A DNA stretch of 64,000 nucleotides, taken from assembly GCA_026018925.1 (NCBI GenBank), contig JAKSZU010000029.1, positions 13,105,863 to 13,169,862 of the forward strand, in the 5' to 3' direction. The notes beneath the pieces are model-generated. The model did not search any database. It saw nothing but the letters and a program-made list of their open reading frames with translations, and was not told the origin of the DNA. Origin of the DNA: Tupaia tana. Lineage: Eukaryota; Chordata; Mammalia; Scandentia; Tupaiidae. Position 1 is the first letter of the stretch. Each line of letters starts with the position of its first letter. The translations under genes and the position numbers were made by a program. This document shows, in pieces, positions 1-10,705 of this stretch.

Positions 1-545
1 TTAAAACAAGAAAATATTTATTAAATAATTTATAAAGGTTCATGTGCTTCTGGGGGATGCAGATGGAAAGTGAAAAATCATACCCAAGGAGGAATGTTCA
101 TGACACAATTCATGTTCCTCCATTTCTCCCTTCTTTCAGAATTTAGGTTGTACAAGTATATGTGCCTATCGTGATTCTCAAGATACTGGGTTCAGGCATG
201 TGGGATCCTGCTGCCATAACCTTTATTCCATAAGCTGGTCTAAATTTTTACCATTTTAGAAATTTTTTAAAATGACTTAGTGCTAATATATTTTATAATA
301 TTTACAGCTCTATCAGAAGAAATACTGTATTCTATCCACAGAGAGTATATTTAAAAATATTGATTTATAATAAATGACTTCAATAAAAGAAGATTTAGGA
401 TGTTGTTTATATCTTGTTGTGAAAGGCAGTATCACAGTTAAGAGAGAAAAACTGAAGGATAAAGATATTCTACCACAATAACTAACACTATATGTAAGGT
501 ACTAGTCAACTGAAATTAAAGAGGAACATTAAAAAAATATGAGCA
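1..545. other. Unassigned AT-rich DNA
   Basis: I see no open frame, RNA gene or repeat that I can name here. The stretch is AT-rich intergenic or intronic sequence ahead of the first SINE. Confidence 0.5.
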
Positions 546-547
546 CA

Positions 548-705
548 GGGGAGCTGGCAGGCAGGTTAAGGTGCTGGAATATTACATATCTGACCATGGT
601 TCAAGTTCTGGAACAGGACATGGTGGCTTGCTTTCTAGAACCCATCCTCCAATGCTCAGTGAGTACGTGTGCCATATAGTCAAATAATCATAATAATTAA
701 AATTT
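548..705 (+). mobile_element. tRNA-derived SINE, short type
   Basis: The head reads like the other SINEs of this window (GCTGGCAGGCAGGTTAAGG, then a B-box-like GGTTCAAGTTC). The body is the short form: the GGTGGCTTGCTTTC block passes directly to a CATATAG tail and an AT-rich end. It is well diverged, so an older insertion. Confidence 0.6.
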
Positions 706-745
706 AATAATTTATATATATCAGAGAGAAAGTCTACACAAGCTT

Positions 746-976
746 GTACATGTAACTTAAGGCAGATGAGTCCCAAATTTCTGATTGTGCAGTTTTAGTC
801 CCAGACTTGGAGGCTTGAAAATCACACCAAGTTCATGAGCATGCATACCAAACATCCTGAGAGGAGAATAGAGGAGAAGGAATTGCAGTGTAGCTATCCG
901 TTCTGGGGGGTGATTTTTCACTTTTCTTCTCTCTCCTTTTGGTGAGAATGCATGTACCCTATTGTAAAAACATTTT
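746..976 (+). mobile_element. tRNA-derived SINE, 5'-truncated
   Basis: It carries the family body in order: AGTCCCAGACTTGGAGGCTT, the AGAGGAGAATAGAGGAGAAGG block, a GGGGGGTGATTTTTCAC block, a pyrimidine-rich run, and CCCTATTGTAAAAAC at the end. The tRNA-like head is largely lost. It is an old copy. Confidence 0.65.
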
Positions 977-1763
977 TTTAAAAGAGTGTAAAAAGAGTCA
1001 GAGGCCATTGTGTATTAAAAAGATTAATTCACCAAGAAGATATGAAAATCATAAAACTTTATGCATTCAACATCAGAAAGGAAGACTGCTAGATATGAAC
1101 AGAAAGACTGATTATGACATGCTAATTCATGTGGACTTCAACACTGTACTGTCACCTCTGGATAGATCATTTAGACAAAAAGTAAAAAAGACAAAGAACA
1201 TAAATGATCCAATAATCCAAATAAACTAACCAACATTGACAGAAGATTTTGCAGAAAACAAAATACACATTTTTCTCAGCCACACATAGAATATTTCTGA
1301 TGACTGACCACATAATAGAGAAAAAATTAGTCTTTAAAACTAAAAAGAAAACAGAAATTATATATACCAATTTATTTGCTACCATATATAATAAAATTAA
1401 ACTCGAACAGAAAGTACTTTCAAAAATTCACAAATACATGAAAATTACATAATTTACCCTGAGTAACTTCAAAATTACTGAGTAAATTAAGAATACAAAT
1501 GAAAATTTCTTGAAAAAAGTAATAATTTAATCACAACCCTTCAGATGCTTTCAAACACATCAAAAGCACTCCTACAAGACAAGTCTATAACAATTAGCAC
1601 TCACACACACACGTTTAAAAAAGATGATAAATAACCTAATGACTTATGCCAGAAAACTGAAAAAGTGAGAACAAGATATCTCAAAAGTATTAATAGTAGA
1701 ACAAGATATCTCAAAAGTATTAATAGTAGAAGATACAAAATAATAAAAATTAGGACAGGCATG

Positions 1764-1999
1764 GGACCAGCAGTTAGCATAATGGCTATGTCACTGAATG
1801 TGGTTTGAGTCCCAGATCCGGTGGCTTAAACTCACACTGGGCGTGTGTGCATGCATGCCCAAGATCTCAAGAGAATGGAGAAGGGATTGCAGCATTGCCA
1901 TCTCCCCTGGGGGGTGATTTCTTGCTTTCTGTCTCTCTGTCTCTCTCTGTCTTTCTGGTGAGCCCAGGCACCCTATAGCAAAAAAACTCTCAAAAAAAA
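1764..1999 (+). mobile_element. tRNA-derived SINE
   Basis: This copy of the window's main SINE family starts GGGACCAGCAGTTAGC and carries a deletion of about 12 bp between the A and B boxes. The flanking direct repeats at 1745-1763 and 2000-2018 (AAAAATTAGGACAGGCATG versus AAAAATTAGAATAGACATG) look like a diverged target-site duplication. It sits in the L1 relic. Confidence 0.8.
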
Positions 2000-2046
2000 A
2001 AAAATTAGAATAGACATGAATAAAACAGAGATTAAGAATAACTGAG

Positions 2047-2270
2047 GGCAGGCCAGTGGCATGATGGTTAAGGAAGCTGACCCTACATGACTGACTGTAC
2101 TACTTGAGTCCTGGAACTGGCATCACTGAGTACATGGGTGCATGCCCCAAATTCCAAGAGGAAAATAAAGAGGAAGGGCTACCACCCAGGAGGGGTGACT
2201 TCTCACTTTCCACCCCACCCCATCTCTTTCCAGAAAGTGCACACACCCTATAGCAAAGACCGAAAAAAAA
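2047..2270 (+). mobile_element. Old tRNA-derived SINE
   Basis: The head GGCCAGTGGCATGATGG, the AAGAGGAAAATAAAGAGGAAGG block, the GGGGTGACTTCTCACTTTC block and the CCCTATAGCAAAGACC tail follow the family order. Divergence is high and the CT-rich run is shortened. It lies inside the L1 relic. Confidence 0.65.
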
Positions 2271-2516
2271 AATTAACAAAAAGCTGGGGTTTTGAGAAAA
2301 TAAACCAAACAAACTATTAAGTAGGAAAGCAAAATAAAACACCCAGAAAATAAGGCATGAAAAATGTGATATTACCATGGACAGTGCAGAAATACACAGA
2401 TAATTATAGGTGCTTTGAGTCACTATACACCAGCAAACTGAAAAACCTAGAGGAAATGAACTAATCTCTAGACATAAAATATACCTGCATCAGAACCAGC
2501 AGATAGCAAATGTTTA

Positions 2517-2715
2517 TGTCACAGGACCTGCACATGGCTAATCATGGTTAAAGTCCTTGAAACTCACAGCGGAGGTGTGTGTATGTGTGTCCAAAATCCC
2601 AACAATAAAGGGGAAGGGGTTGTGGAGTGGTCATTACCCCTGGGCAATTATTTATCACTTTCTGTCTCTCTGTTTCTCCAGTATGCACATGCACCCTAAA
2701 GGAAAAAAAGATTAT
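2517..2715 (+). mobile_element. Old tRNA-derived SINE
   Basis: It is recognised by the GTGTGTGTATGTGTGTCCAA block, an AAAGGGGAAGGGGTTGTGG block, CTTTCTGTCTCTCTG and a degenerate CACCCTAAAGG tail. The head is shortened. It splits the L1 relic. Confidence 0.6.
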
Positions 2716-2894
2716 ACCTGGATCATACCATCAAATGGAAAGCCTAAATATACCAAAAAAAGCAATGAAATTCAGTATGTCTCCCAACAAAGAAAAGCCC
2801 AGGTCCTGATGATTTTATTTCTAAATTCTACAAAAGCTTTTTTTGCATTCTCAGCCTTCTTTTTCATTTTTTCCTTTTACTTATTTATTTATTT

Positions 2895-3118
2895 AGGCTA
2901 TACAGTGTCTGTGCTTGCACAACATGGGGATGAAGGGCAGAAAAAGAGAGAAGGAGAAGAATATGAGAAATTATTCTTCCCTTCTGCTCCATTCTCCTCT
3001 CAGGAGTTTGGACATGCACACACTCATCACCAGTGTGTCTTTAAAGCCACTGGGTCCAGTACTCAAACTGCCATGTTGGCCATGTAGTATACAGTGGCCT
3101 TAACAACCACGTCACCTG
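2895..3118 (-). mobile_element. tRNA-derived SINE, minus strand
   Basis: The reverse complement of the family is clear: CATTCTCCTCTCAGGAGTTT, then CACTGGGTCCAGTACTCAAA, then AACCACGTCACCTGGCTGG at the head end. It interrupts the reverse-transcriptase part of the L1 relic. Confidence 0.65.
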
Positions 3119-4176
3119 GCTGGACTTCTATAAAACTTTTAAAGGAGAATTAACACCAGCTCTCATCAAACTATTCATAAATCTCCAATGAGACGGAAAC
3201 CTCCAAAATTTATCTTTTGAAGCCATTGTCACCTTGATACCAAAAGGAAAGATACAACAAAATATAAACTACAAACCAATATCCCTGATAAATATAGATG
3301 AAAAATCCTTAGTAAAACACTTGCAAATGAAATCCAACAGAACATAAAAAAGTTTAATGTTTAATTAAAATTTAACAAAATAGAAATTATTTATAAAAAT
3401 ACCTCAGATACAGCATTGAAACCAGAATATACAGAGAACTAAAGCAGTGCACTCACAAAAATACTAATGATACGACTTTTTGATGGGCAGCTGGTCTGAT
3501 CAGACAACTCTTCAAGACATGTGAATGGACACAAACCATATGAAGAAATATTAATATCACTTATAATAAGAAAAAAGCAAATCCAAAGCACGCTGAAGTA
3601 TACATAACTCCAGTGAGAATGGCTATGATCTAAAATACAAAGAACAAGTACTGGGGAGTTTGGGGTTAAAAGGGAGCCCTCCAAACAACCATCAATCCAA
3701 TTAAAAGATGAGGAAATGAGCTGAACAGACAATTGTCCAAGGAAGATACATGAATAGCCAAAAAGTATATGACAATAGGCTCAAAATTTCTTAACATAAG
3801 AGAAGTGAAAATCAAAACCACAATGAGATAGCACTTAAACCAAGTCAGAATGGCTAATTTTTTTTAATATACAAATAAATAATGATAAGTACTGGTGAGG
3901 TGGTGGAGAAAAAAGAACTCTCCTACACTGTTGGTGGGAATGTAAATGAGCACAACCACTCTGGAGTACAAGGTGGAGAAATCCTGGTGAAGCTGTAATT
4001 ACTCAAAAAACAAGATAGAGAGACATTTCCACATCCATGTTTTGCAGGAGCCACAGTATTTATGACAAGGAATCAACATAAGTGTTGAATAACTAAGGAC
4101 CACATTCAAACAATGTGGTAGGAAGGCAGAAGGAAGTAGGGAGATGCAAGAGGTGTAGCTGAGGATCCTGCACACT

Positions 4177-5125
4177 TTCAAAATTACCATTTCTCCAACT
4201 AAACCACCTGCAGTTTCACTAGGGTTGCTATCCCCTACCTTTGAACTTATCAGTCTTCTAAACTATCCTGATCATTATGTAAGACAGAATATCTAGCATG
4301 TCAAGGACCCAACCTTATGACCTGTGGCTAAAATAAGTAAACCATGGGAACTGAGTATGGGAACTGATGATGCTGCCTAACACAGGTCTATTTGTACACC
4401 AGAAATCCAGAATGGAACCGCTTGAAAGAGAACCTGAGATTCAAAAGAAAAAGCTGGATAAACTAAAATCTAAGGTCAACAAAAGAGAAAATACTCTAAC
4501 ACAAAAGTACCTAAAATTATCAAATTCCATATGCCAAATACCTTCACTAGAAGAAATGCAATAGTTGAGAAGTTCTAATAGACAACTCCAGATTGACACT
4601 GACTGCTTAACCAAAGACACTAATCTTTTTCAAGACCGAGGATCACACTTTAATCACATTGCTATTGCTAACTTTTATGACAATATTGGATTTGTAGGTT
4701 GTATGCCACAAAAATCCAAATTTCAAAGGTACTCCGTTAAAACACCAAACTCAAGACACAGAAGATGACAAGTAGACTGTAATTGTACTGCTGCTACCTT
4801 TTAGAATTATCCAGTCATGGGACCAGCAGTTGGTGTAATGGCTATGATGCTGGAATCCCATGTATTTGACCTCAATTCGATACTGGGTCCACTGGCATAA
4901 ACTCACACCAGGCGTGTGTGCATGAGTGCCCAAGAGCCCAAGAGGAGAACAGAGGAGAAGGGACTGTGGCGTGGCCATCCTTCCTGGGGGGGTGATTTCT
5001 CACTTTCTCTGTCTCTCTCTGTCTTTTTGGTGACTACACATGCCCTATAGAAAAACCTCTGCAAAGAAAAAAAAGACTGATCCAGTCTTAATTTGCTATG
5101 AACAGTGTGAAATGCTGTTATTCCT
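4177..5125 (+). pseudogene. TAB2P: Processed pseudogene of TAB2 (C-terminal part)
   Basis: TAB2 is the ubiquitin-binding adaptor that links TRAF6 signals to the TAK1 kinase. The translated pieces, in three frames, follow the C-terminal third of TAB2. From 4180 comes [15 protein letters not shown], then [17 protein letters not shown]. From 4367 comes [20 protein letters not shown] (coiled coil), then [12 protein letters not shown] up to a TAG at 4562, then FYDNIGFVG. From about 4785 comes the NZF zinc-finger start (DCNCTAATF). After a SINE at 4817-5079 the finger resumes as YEQCEM at about 5097-5114. No introns separate these parts, which lie in several exons in the real gene, so this is an L1-made retrocopy truncated at its 5' end. 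Several frameshifts and stops make it dead. TAB3 is the close alternative; KTP followed by the QDTEDD-type segment favours TAB2. The family alignment is from memory. Confidence 0.85.
4817..5079 (+). mobile_element. tRNA-derived SINE inside the TAB2 pseudogene
   Basis: It begins GGGACCAGCAGTTGGTGTAA and ends at a CCCTATAGAAAAACCT tail plus an A-run. An 8-bp repeat, ATCCAGTC, flanks it at 4809-4816 and 5080-5087. It splits the pseudogene's NZF segment, so it landed after the retrocopy. Confidence 0.85.
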
Positions 5126-5920
5126 GAGCAAGAAAGCCCTATAAGTTCTCTAAAACCACATTTGAAGTTCAAGAACCTAGTCTGTCTTTTGAGAAGAGTT
5201 TCCACGGCTACATAGAATTTTGTCAGATTGAAGATGCGACAAAACAGCATTGTACTAATATTAAATGTCAGTCCACAGAGCTAATAATACCTCAGTGTAA
5301 TGTCCTTGGCAGGTGAAATTCATCCCAAGGGAAAGTATAATAGCCTTTTGTTAACTGTTTTCTGTTTTCCCTATCGTGGTTAAGCATGACCATGTCTTCT
5401 TTAAAGTCTTACCTGAAAAAACCAATGTCTTAAAATAAAAAAAAGCATTAATGACATCAGACGATACACAAAATAATCTTACTCTGTACTTTGACCTCAG
5501 GAGTGCCAATGTTTTGTGAAAACATACAGATGATGCACAGTGAATTGCAGAAAAATATTGCAAGAATCATGTTGGGGATATTTAGGACATCTGAAGGAAA
5601 GCTGGAGAAAAAGAAAAACAAGCAAACTTGAACTCTGAAGCAACCTCAAACATCTCTTTATTTTGATGATATATTTTTGTAAGGAAAATAAATATTCAGA
5701 TGATCAGGATTGTATATAACTAAATGAAATGAGAAAAGACATCATAACAGCATACATTTAAGAAGACAGAATTATAAAATCATATACCAGTGCTTAGAGT
5801 GGAGTTAAATGAAGTGCTGAAATACTGCAAAAGATAGGCAATAACATGAACTGTCTCTCACTATAAATATGCATGGGTATGTTTCAAATAGGATTACTAA
5901 CAAAAAATTTATTTAATCAG
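5126..5920 (+). other. Probable 3'UTR remainder of the TAB2 retrocopy, then unassigned DNA
   Basis: The sequence runs on without a break from the last pseudogene codons. If the retrocopy is full at its 3' end, at least the first few hundred bases should match the TAB2 3'UTR. I cannot place the end: AAAATAAATATTC near 5687 is a possible polyadenylation signal, but no clean A-tail follows. No other gene is seen. Confidence 0.35.
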
Positions 5921-5924
5921 TAAT

Positions 5925-7904
5925 AAATAATCTTCCAACAAAGAAAAGTGCAAGTCCCAATCGTTACACTTCTGAATTGTACAAAACTTTAGAAAGAAGA
6001 GATAACTTCCATTCTACTCAAATAATTTCTACAGGTGCAAAAGGAAGAAATCCTCCCAAATTAATTTTAAAAAACCTCCATCACCCTCATCTCCAAAAGA
6101 GATAAAGATGTAACAAAAAAGGAAAAATACAGACAAATATCTAATTAATATGAATGTAAAACTTCTCAACAAGGTACTAAGAAATTACATGTAATGACAC
6201 ATTAAAAATATTATACACCACACCACATCCAGGTAGGCTTTATTTCGAGAATCCAAGAATGGTTCATATACACAAAATTATAAATGTAATACACCATATT
6301 AACAGGAAAATGGATAAAAACATATGATAATATCAATCAATGCAGAAAAAGTATTTGATAAAACACAACATCCCTTCATGATTAATAAACTCAGCAAAAT
6401 CAGCATAGAAATAACATTTCTCAACACAATAAAAGCCATATATGAAAAACTGGTAGCTAACATCACACTGAATGGAGAAAAGGATAAAGCTTTCTACCTA
6501 AAACCAGGAACAAAACAAAGCTGCCCACTTTCTCCACTCCTTTTTCATGTATTACTGGAAGTCCAAGCTGATAAAATCAGACAAATAACTACAATAAAAG
6601 GCATTAAAATAGGGGAAGAAGGTAAATTATCTCTACTTGCATATGACATGATTAAATACATAGAAAATCTAAAAGAATCCAGATAAACAGGGAAAGAAAA
6701 AAAAACTTTTAGAAATAATAAATGAATACAGTGAACTGGCTGGATACAAAATCAACACGCAAAAGTCTGTAGCAATTCTATACATGAAAAGAAACAGACT
6801 GAGATAGACTTGAAAAAGTTATCCCACTTACAAGAGCTGCAAAACGCATAAGATACCTAGGAATAAACCTAACCAAAGAAGTCAAAGACCTCTACAAGGA
6901 AAAATATGACAAACTTAAAAATTAATTTGAAGATAACATAAAGCATGGAAAAAACAGAATCCCACCTTCCTGTACTGGAAGAATTGATATAATCAAAATG
7001 TCAATCCTACCCGATGCAATCCTTATCAAATTACCAGAGATAGTCTACACAGACATAAAAAGAAAATCATAGAATTTGTCTAGAATCATTAAAGACACAG
7101 TGTTGTCAAAGCAATTCTGTTCAAGAGTGGAGTAGGAGACATCTCACTCCCTGACTCCAAAATATATGATAAGGCTGTAATAATCAAAACAGCATGGTAC
7201 TAGCACAGAAACAGACAGGTTGATTAATGGAAGAGAATAGAAATCCCAGAAATAAACTACCTGACCCAAAAATATATTACGAAGCTCTGATTATCAAAAC
7301 AGCATGGTATTGGCATAAAAACAAACATGTGGACAATTGGAACCAATACAAACCCCAGAAATAAATCCCCAAACATATAGCCAATTGTTTTCTAACAAAG
7401 GGCACCAGTCAATCTAATGGAGAAAAGAAAACCTCTTTAGCAAATGGGGCTGGAAAAATTGGGCCTCAAACTGCAGAAAGATAAATCTGGACCCCAATAT
7501 CTCACAATAAAGGAAAATTAAATCAAAATAGATCAAAGATCTAAACTCAAGACCTCAAACTATAAAACTACTGGTGAATAATGCAGGGGAAACTCATGAA
7601 GACATTGGCGTAGGCAAGGACTTAGTAAATAAGACCCCCAAAACACAGGCAATAACCCTAAAAATAAACAAGGGCAAATATGTCATTTCAAAAGCATCTG
7701 TACAGCAAAAGAAAGAATTATAGTGAATTGACAACCCTTGAAGTGGGAAAATATATTTGCAAAATATGCCTCAGATAGGGGTCTAGTAACTAGAATATAC
7801 AGAGAACTCAAGTAGTGCACCTGAAAAAAAAATGAAAGAAAAGATTAGCCCAATTAAAAGATGGTCAAATGAGCTCAACCTCTCTAAAGAAAACGTAAAA
7901 ACAG

Positions 7905-7952
<48 letters not shown>

Positions 7953-8700
7953 AATGCTCAACATCCCTTATCACAAGGAACATACAAAGCAAAACCACAA
8001 TGAGATACCACCTAACCCTAGTCAGAATGGCTAAGATTAAGAAAATAAACAATGATAAGTGCTGGTGAGGTTGTGGTGAAAAGGAAACTCTCTACACTGT
8101 TGGTGGGGATGTAAATTAGTTCAGCCACTATGAAGAACAATAGGGAGGATCCTCAAAAACCTACAAATAGAACTACCATATGATCCATATGATCAGGACT
8201 TCCAGTCCTGAGTACCTACCCAAAGTTTAGGAATACATTCAATCAGAAAAGTACTTGCACATCCATGTTTACTGTGGCATTATTCACAATTGCTAAGATA
8301 TGGAAATGACCCAAGCAGCCATGAACACATGAATAGACTGAAAAAGGGTGGCACATATATATTATTGAATACTACTCAATCATTAAGAAAAAAAAAAAAA
8401 AAACCAAGGAGACCTTGGCAGTTGATAAAAAGTGGCTGAAAATGAAAGATTTACTGCTAAGCAAAACAAAAGAGAATATGAAAGAGAGGCATTTTGTCCC
8501 CACTCAATATATACTGAATATCTGTACTGTATGGCAGAAACTGAAATATTAGAAGATATAAAAGCAAGGAGAGAAATTGTGGATACTAGAGACAGTGTCA
8601 GGGGGAGATGGTGGAGGGAAAGGAGGGAATCAAGAGGGAAAAGAAAAAAGCAAAACATTTAATGGACACAAAAATGGAAAATTATTTGTTTTGTTGATAA
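5925..8700 (+). mobile_element. Decayed L1, ORF2 reverse transcriptase to 3' end
   Basis: Broken frames give L1 ORF2 from the start of the RT region to the C-terminus. Pieces include [10 protein letters not shown] and [15 protein letters not shown] near 6280-6390, [13 protein letters not shown] near 6520-6560, and [15 protein letters not shown] near 7998-8040. The FADD-type catalytic block is decayed to LLAYDMIK. Sequence matching one ORF2 segment occurs twice in a row (about 7141-7256 and 7257-7372), so two pieces are joined or duplicated. An (AT)n run interrupts the C-terminal part at 7907. The 3'UTR runs into the SINE at 8720. Confidence 0.85.
7907..7948. repeat. (AT)21 microsatellite
   Basis: Twenty-one AT units lie within the L1 ORF2 C-terminal segment. 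The second copy of the locus has 28 units at 29931-29986, a 14-bp length difference between the two copies. Confidence 0.95.
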
Positions 8701-8719
8701 TGTGTATGGCAATATCTTT

Positions 8720-8984
8720 TTTTTTTTTTTTGAGAGGTTTTTTCACATAGGGCACGTGCGCTCGCCAGACAGACAGAGAGAGACATAGAGACAGAAAGCG
8801 AGAAATCACCCCCCAGGGGGGATGGTCACGCCACAATCCCTTCTCCTCCATTCTCCTCTCGGGATCTTAGGCATGCACGCACACGCGCCCGGCGTGAGTT
8901 TCAAGCCACCGGGTCCGGGACGCGAACCGCAGTCGACTACGTGGGAGTCCAGCGACATAGCCATTACGCTAACTGCTGGTTCCC
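8720..8984 (-). mobile_element. Young tRNA-derived SINE, minus strand
   Basis: This is a nearly full-length copy with many CpGs still intact. It is bounded by a perfect 15-bp target-site duplication, TATGGCAATATCTTT, at 8705-8719 and 8985-8999. On the minus strand the head reads GGGAACCAGCAGTTAGCG and the B-box-like block is GCGGTTCGCGTCC. It inserted into the 3' flank of the L1. Confidence 0.95.
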
Positions 8985-8999
8985 TATGGCAATATCTTT

Positions 9000-9450
9000 A
9001 ACTAAACTAATATACAGTATATTCTTGCTGGAAAATTCATTTTGCATACTGTAATGATATACAGTGATTATATATATAAATTAATTAATCAGAAACAAAT
9101 AAATAATACACGTGATCGCTAGAAATGTCAAGGTCTGGACTTTCAATATTTTTATTTGATATACAGAAAAAATATGACAATTCTAGTTAATTTGACAATA
9201 GACCAGAATCCCTCACATGCAGGCATGTTTCTTTACAAATAGGCTTTGTTTTTTAGTGTCCTCTGCAGTTCTATATGAAGATTGATAAATATATTTTACT
9301 TGTTTTATTAATAAAATGTAATTTGGTTATCTTGGCTTTAGGGTTTTGTGATTTAGCTGGGTAAACTGTTTACAACAAGTAACTTTTGTGTGACTTAGTT
9401 AGGTAGGCTATTTTTATAACAGATACCTTATGTATAAAGCTTAAAAAAAA
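9000..9450. other. Unassigned AT-rich DNA
   Basis: No open frame or recognised repeat is seen. TTTATTAATAAAATG near 9305 is ordinary AT-rich sequence. Confidence 0.4.
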
Positions 9451-9454
9451 TTTT

Positions 9455-9817
9455 AAAAAGGTGGCACATATACACAGTGGAATACTACTCACCCATAAAG
9501 AACAAAGAGATCCTGTCATTCAATGTGAAGTAAATAAATGAAGAAGAAATAATGGTAAATTAAATAAGCCAAAAAATAAAAGACAATGTATGTCTCCAGT
9601 GAATGTATGCATATGCATTCTACAGAATAAACTAAAATATTTACAGATATAGAATTAGAGAAGGCAATTGTAGAAACCAAAGATGATAGGGGAGTGAGGA
9701 GGTGGGATATATTCAAAAGAAATTATTTAAGAGAAATGCATAAAAATGTATGTATACAAACAAATGAGTTATGGCACAATATACCAGAACAGATAGAAAC
9801 GGATGTTGACAATCTTA
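9455..9817 (+). mobile_element. L1 3'-end fragment
   Basis: GGTGGCACATATACACAGTGG and AATACTACTCACCCATAAAG match the ORF2 C-terminal and early 3'UTR part of L1; compare 51430-51470 in the complete element. The rest is diverged 3'UTR-like A-rich sequence leading to a GT/TA microsatellite. Confidence 0.65.
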
Positions 9818-9820
9818 AGT

Positions 9821-9849
9821 TTGTGTGTGTTTATGTGTGTGTATACGTA

Positions 9850-9883
<34 letters not shown>

Positions 9884-9917
9884 CATATATATATATACAC
9901 ATATGTATGTATATATT
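9821..9917. repeat. (GT)n/(TA)n compound microsatellite
   Basis: A run of interrupted GT units is followed by TATATATATACATATAT-type units. The same tract lies at 31858-31954 in the second copy. It produces meaningless open frames on both strands. Confidence 0.9.
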
Positions 9918-9949
9918 TATCCACAAAACTAGTTGAATAAAAATGGAAG

Positions 9950-10409
9950 GTACACACATAAAGTAATGTTGTCTGATGAACATGACAATATCACAGATTT
10001 GATTGCTACACACTGCATGAATGCTTTGAGAAACCATATCGTATCTCATGAAGGTGTACAATTAGATATAAATTAAAGATTTAAAACCAGAAATAATGAA
10101 AAGATCAGTATACAAAACTCAAACCTCTGAAGCCATATTAGTAAAATGAGAAAATTCAAATACACCTATTTACAAAAAGAAAAAAATCACCTGCAGCCAT
10201 GCAGCATATGTGTGATGCTCAGGCTCCATGGAAAGTTCTTGGGTTCACTTCCCAAGATTTCTGTGAACACACTAAGAATCTGCATGCCTATTGACCTTGA
10301 TTGGCTAAATTGGAGCATGAACACTCCACTGAAGTGCCTATCTATTTTGTTTCTCTAGTGTCCTCATTGAAGAAATATGTATGTAACTACACATCTCTCT
10401 GTATATATC
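9950..10409. other. Unassigned AT-rich DNA
   Basis: Nothing recognisable is seen apart from AT-rich single-copy-looking sequence up to the SINE target site. Confidence 0.4.
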
Positions 10410-10422
10410 AAAACAACTTCTT

Positions 10423-10692
10423 GGGACCAGCAGTAGCGTAATGGCTATGTCGCTGGACTCCCACGTAGTCGACCGCGGTTCGAGTCCCGGACCCAGCGGC
10501 TTAAACTCACGCCGGGCGCGTGTGCGTGCGTGCCCAAGATCCCGAGAGGAGAATGGAGGGGAAGGGATTGCGGCGTGGCCATCCCCCCTGGGGGGTGATT
10601 TCCTGCTTTCTATCTCTCTGTCTTTCTCTGTCTGTCTGGCGAGCGCACGCACCCTATAGCAAAAACCTCTCCAAAAAAAGAAAAAAAAAAAA
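10423..10692 (+). mobile_element. Young, near-consensus tRNA-derived SINE
   Basis: This is the best copy to read the family from. The head is GGGACCAGCAGTAGCGTAAT with an A-box-like block. The B-box GGTTCGAGTCC matches the Pol III consensus. Next come a CpG-rich GCCGGGCGCGTGTGCGTGCG segment, the AGAGGAGAATGGAGGGGAAG block, GGGGGGTGATTTCC, a TCTG/TCTC run, CCCTATAGCAAAAACCTCTC and an A-tail. A perfect 13-bp duplication, AAAACAACTTCTT, flanks it at 10410-10422 and 10693-10705. The retained CpGs suggest a recent insertion. Confidence 0.97.
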
Positions 10693-10705
10693 AAAACAAC
10701 TTCTT

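Larger units (their letters stand above)
1016..4095 (+). mobile_element. Old L1 relic, ORF2 fragments broken by SINEs
   Basis: Broken plus-strand frames match successive parts of L1 ORF2. Near 1125-1330 there is endonuclease-domain sequence (DFNTVLSPLDRSFRQK, then KYTFFSATHRIF). Near 2280-2320 there is the SWGFEKIN segment. Near 3120-3330 there is reverse-transcriptase sequence (FYKTFKGELTPALIKLF, then KPISLINIDEK). The ORF2 C-terminal region follows at 3380-4095, with part of it represented twice. Stops and frameshifts are everywhere. SINEs at 1764-1999, 2047-2270, 2517-2715 and 2895-3118 interrupt it. A 30-bp unit is tandemly doubled at 1669-1728. The far 3' part (from 3894) is repeated after the gap at 25916. 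Confidence 0.75.

Noticed and set aside
9694..10061. Frames rich in Val/Cys/Tyr/His on both strands
   Set aside because: They are GT/TA microsatellite translations.
10423..10500. A true tRNA gene at the SINE heads
   Set aside because: A and B boxes are present, but the arms do not form a good cloverleaf and each head continues into a SINE body with A-tail and target duplication.
10441..10659. Frames starting MAMSLDSHVVDRGSSPG, seen many times in the window
   Set aside because: They are the SINE head and body translated; the SINE is a Pol III unit with no protein.
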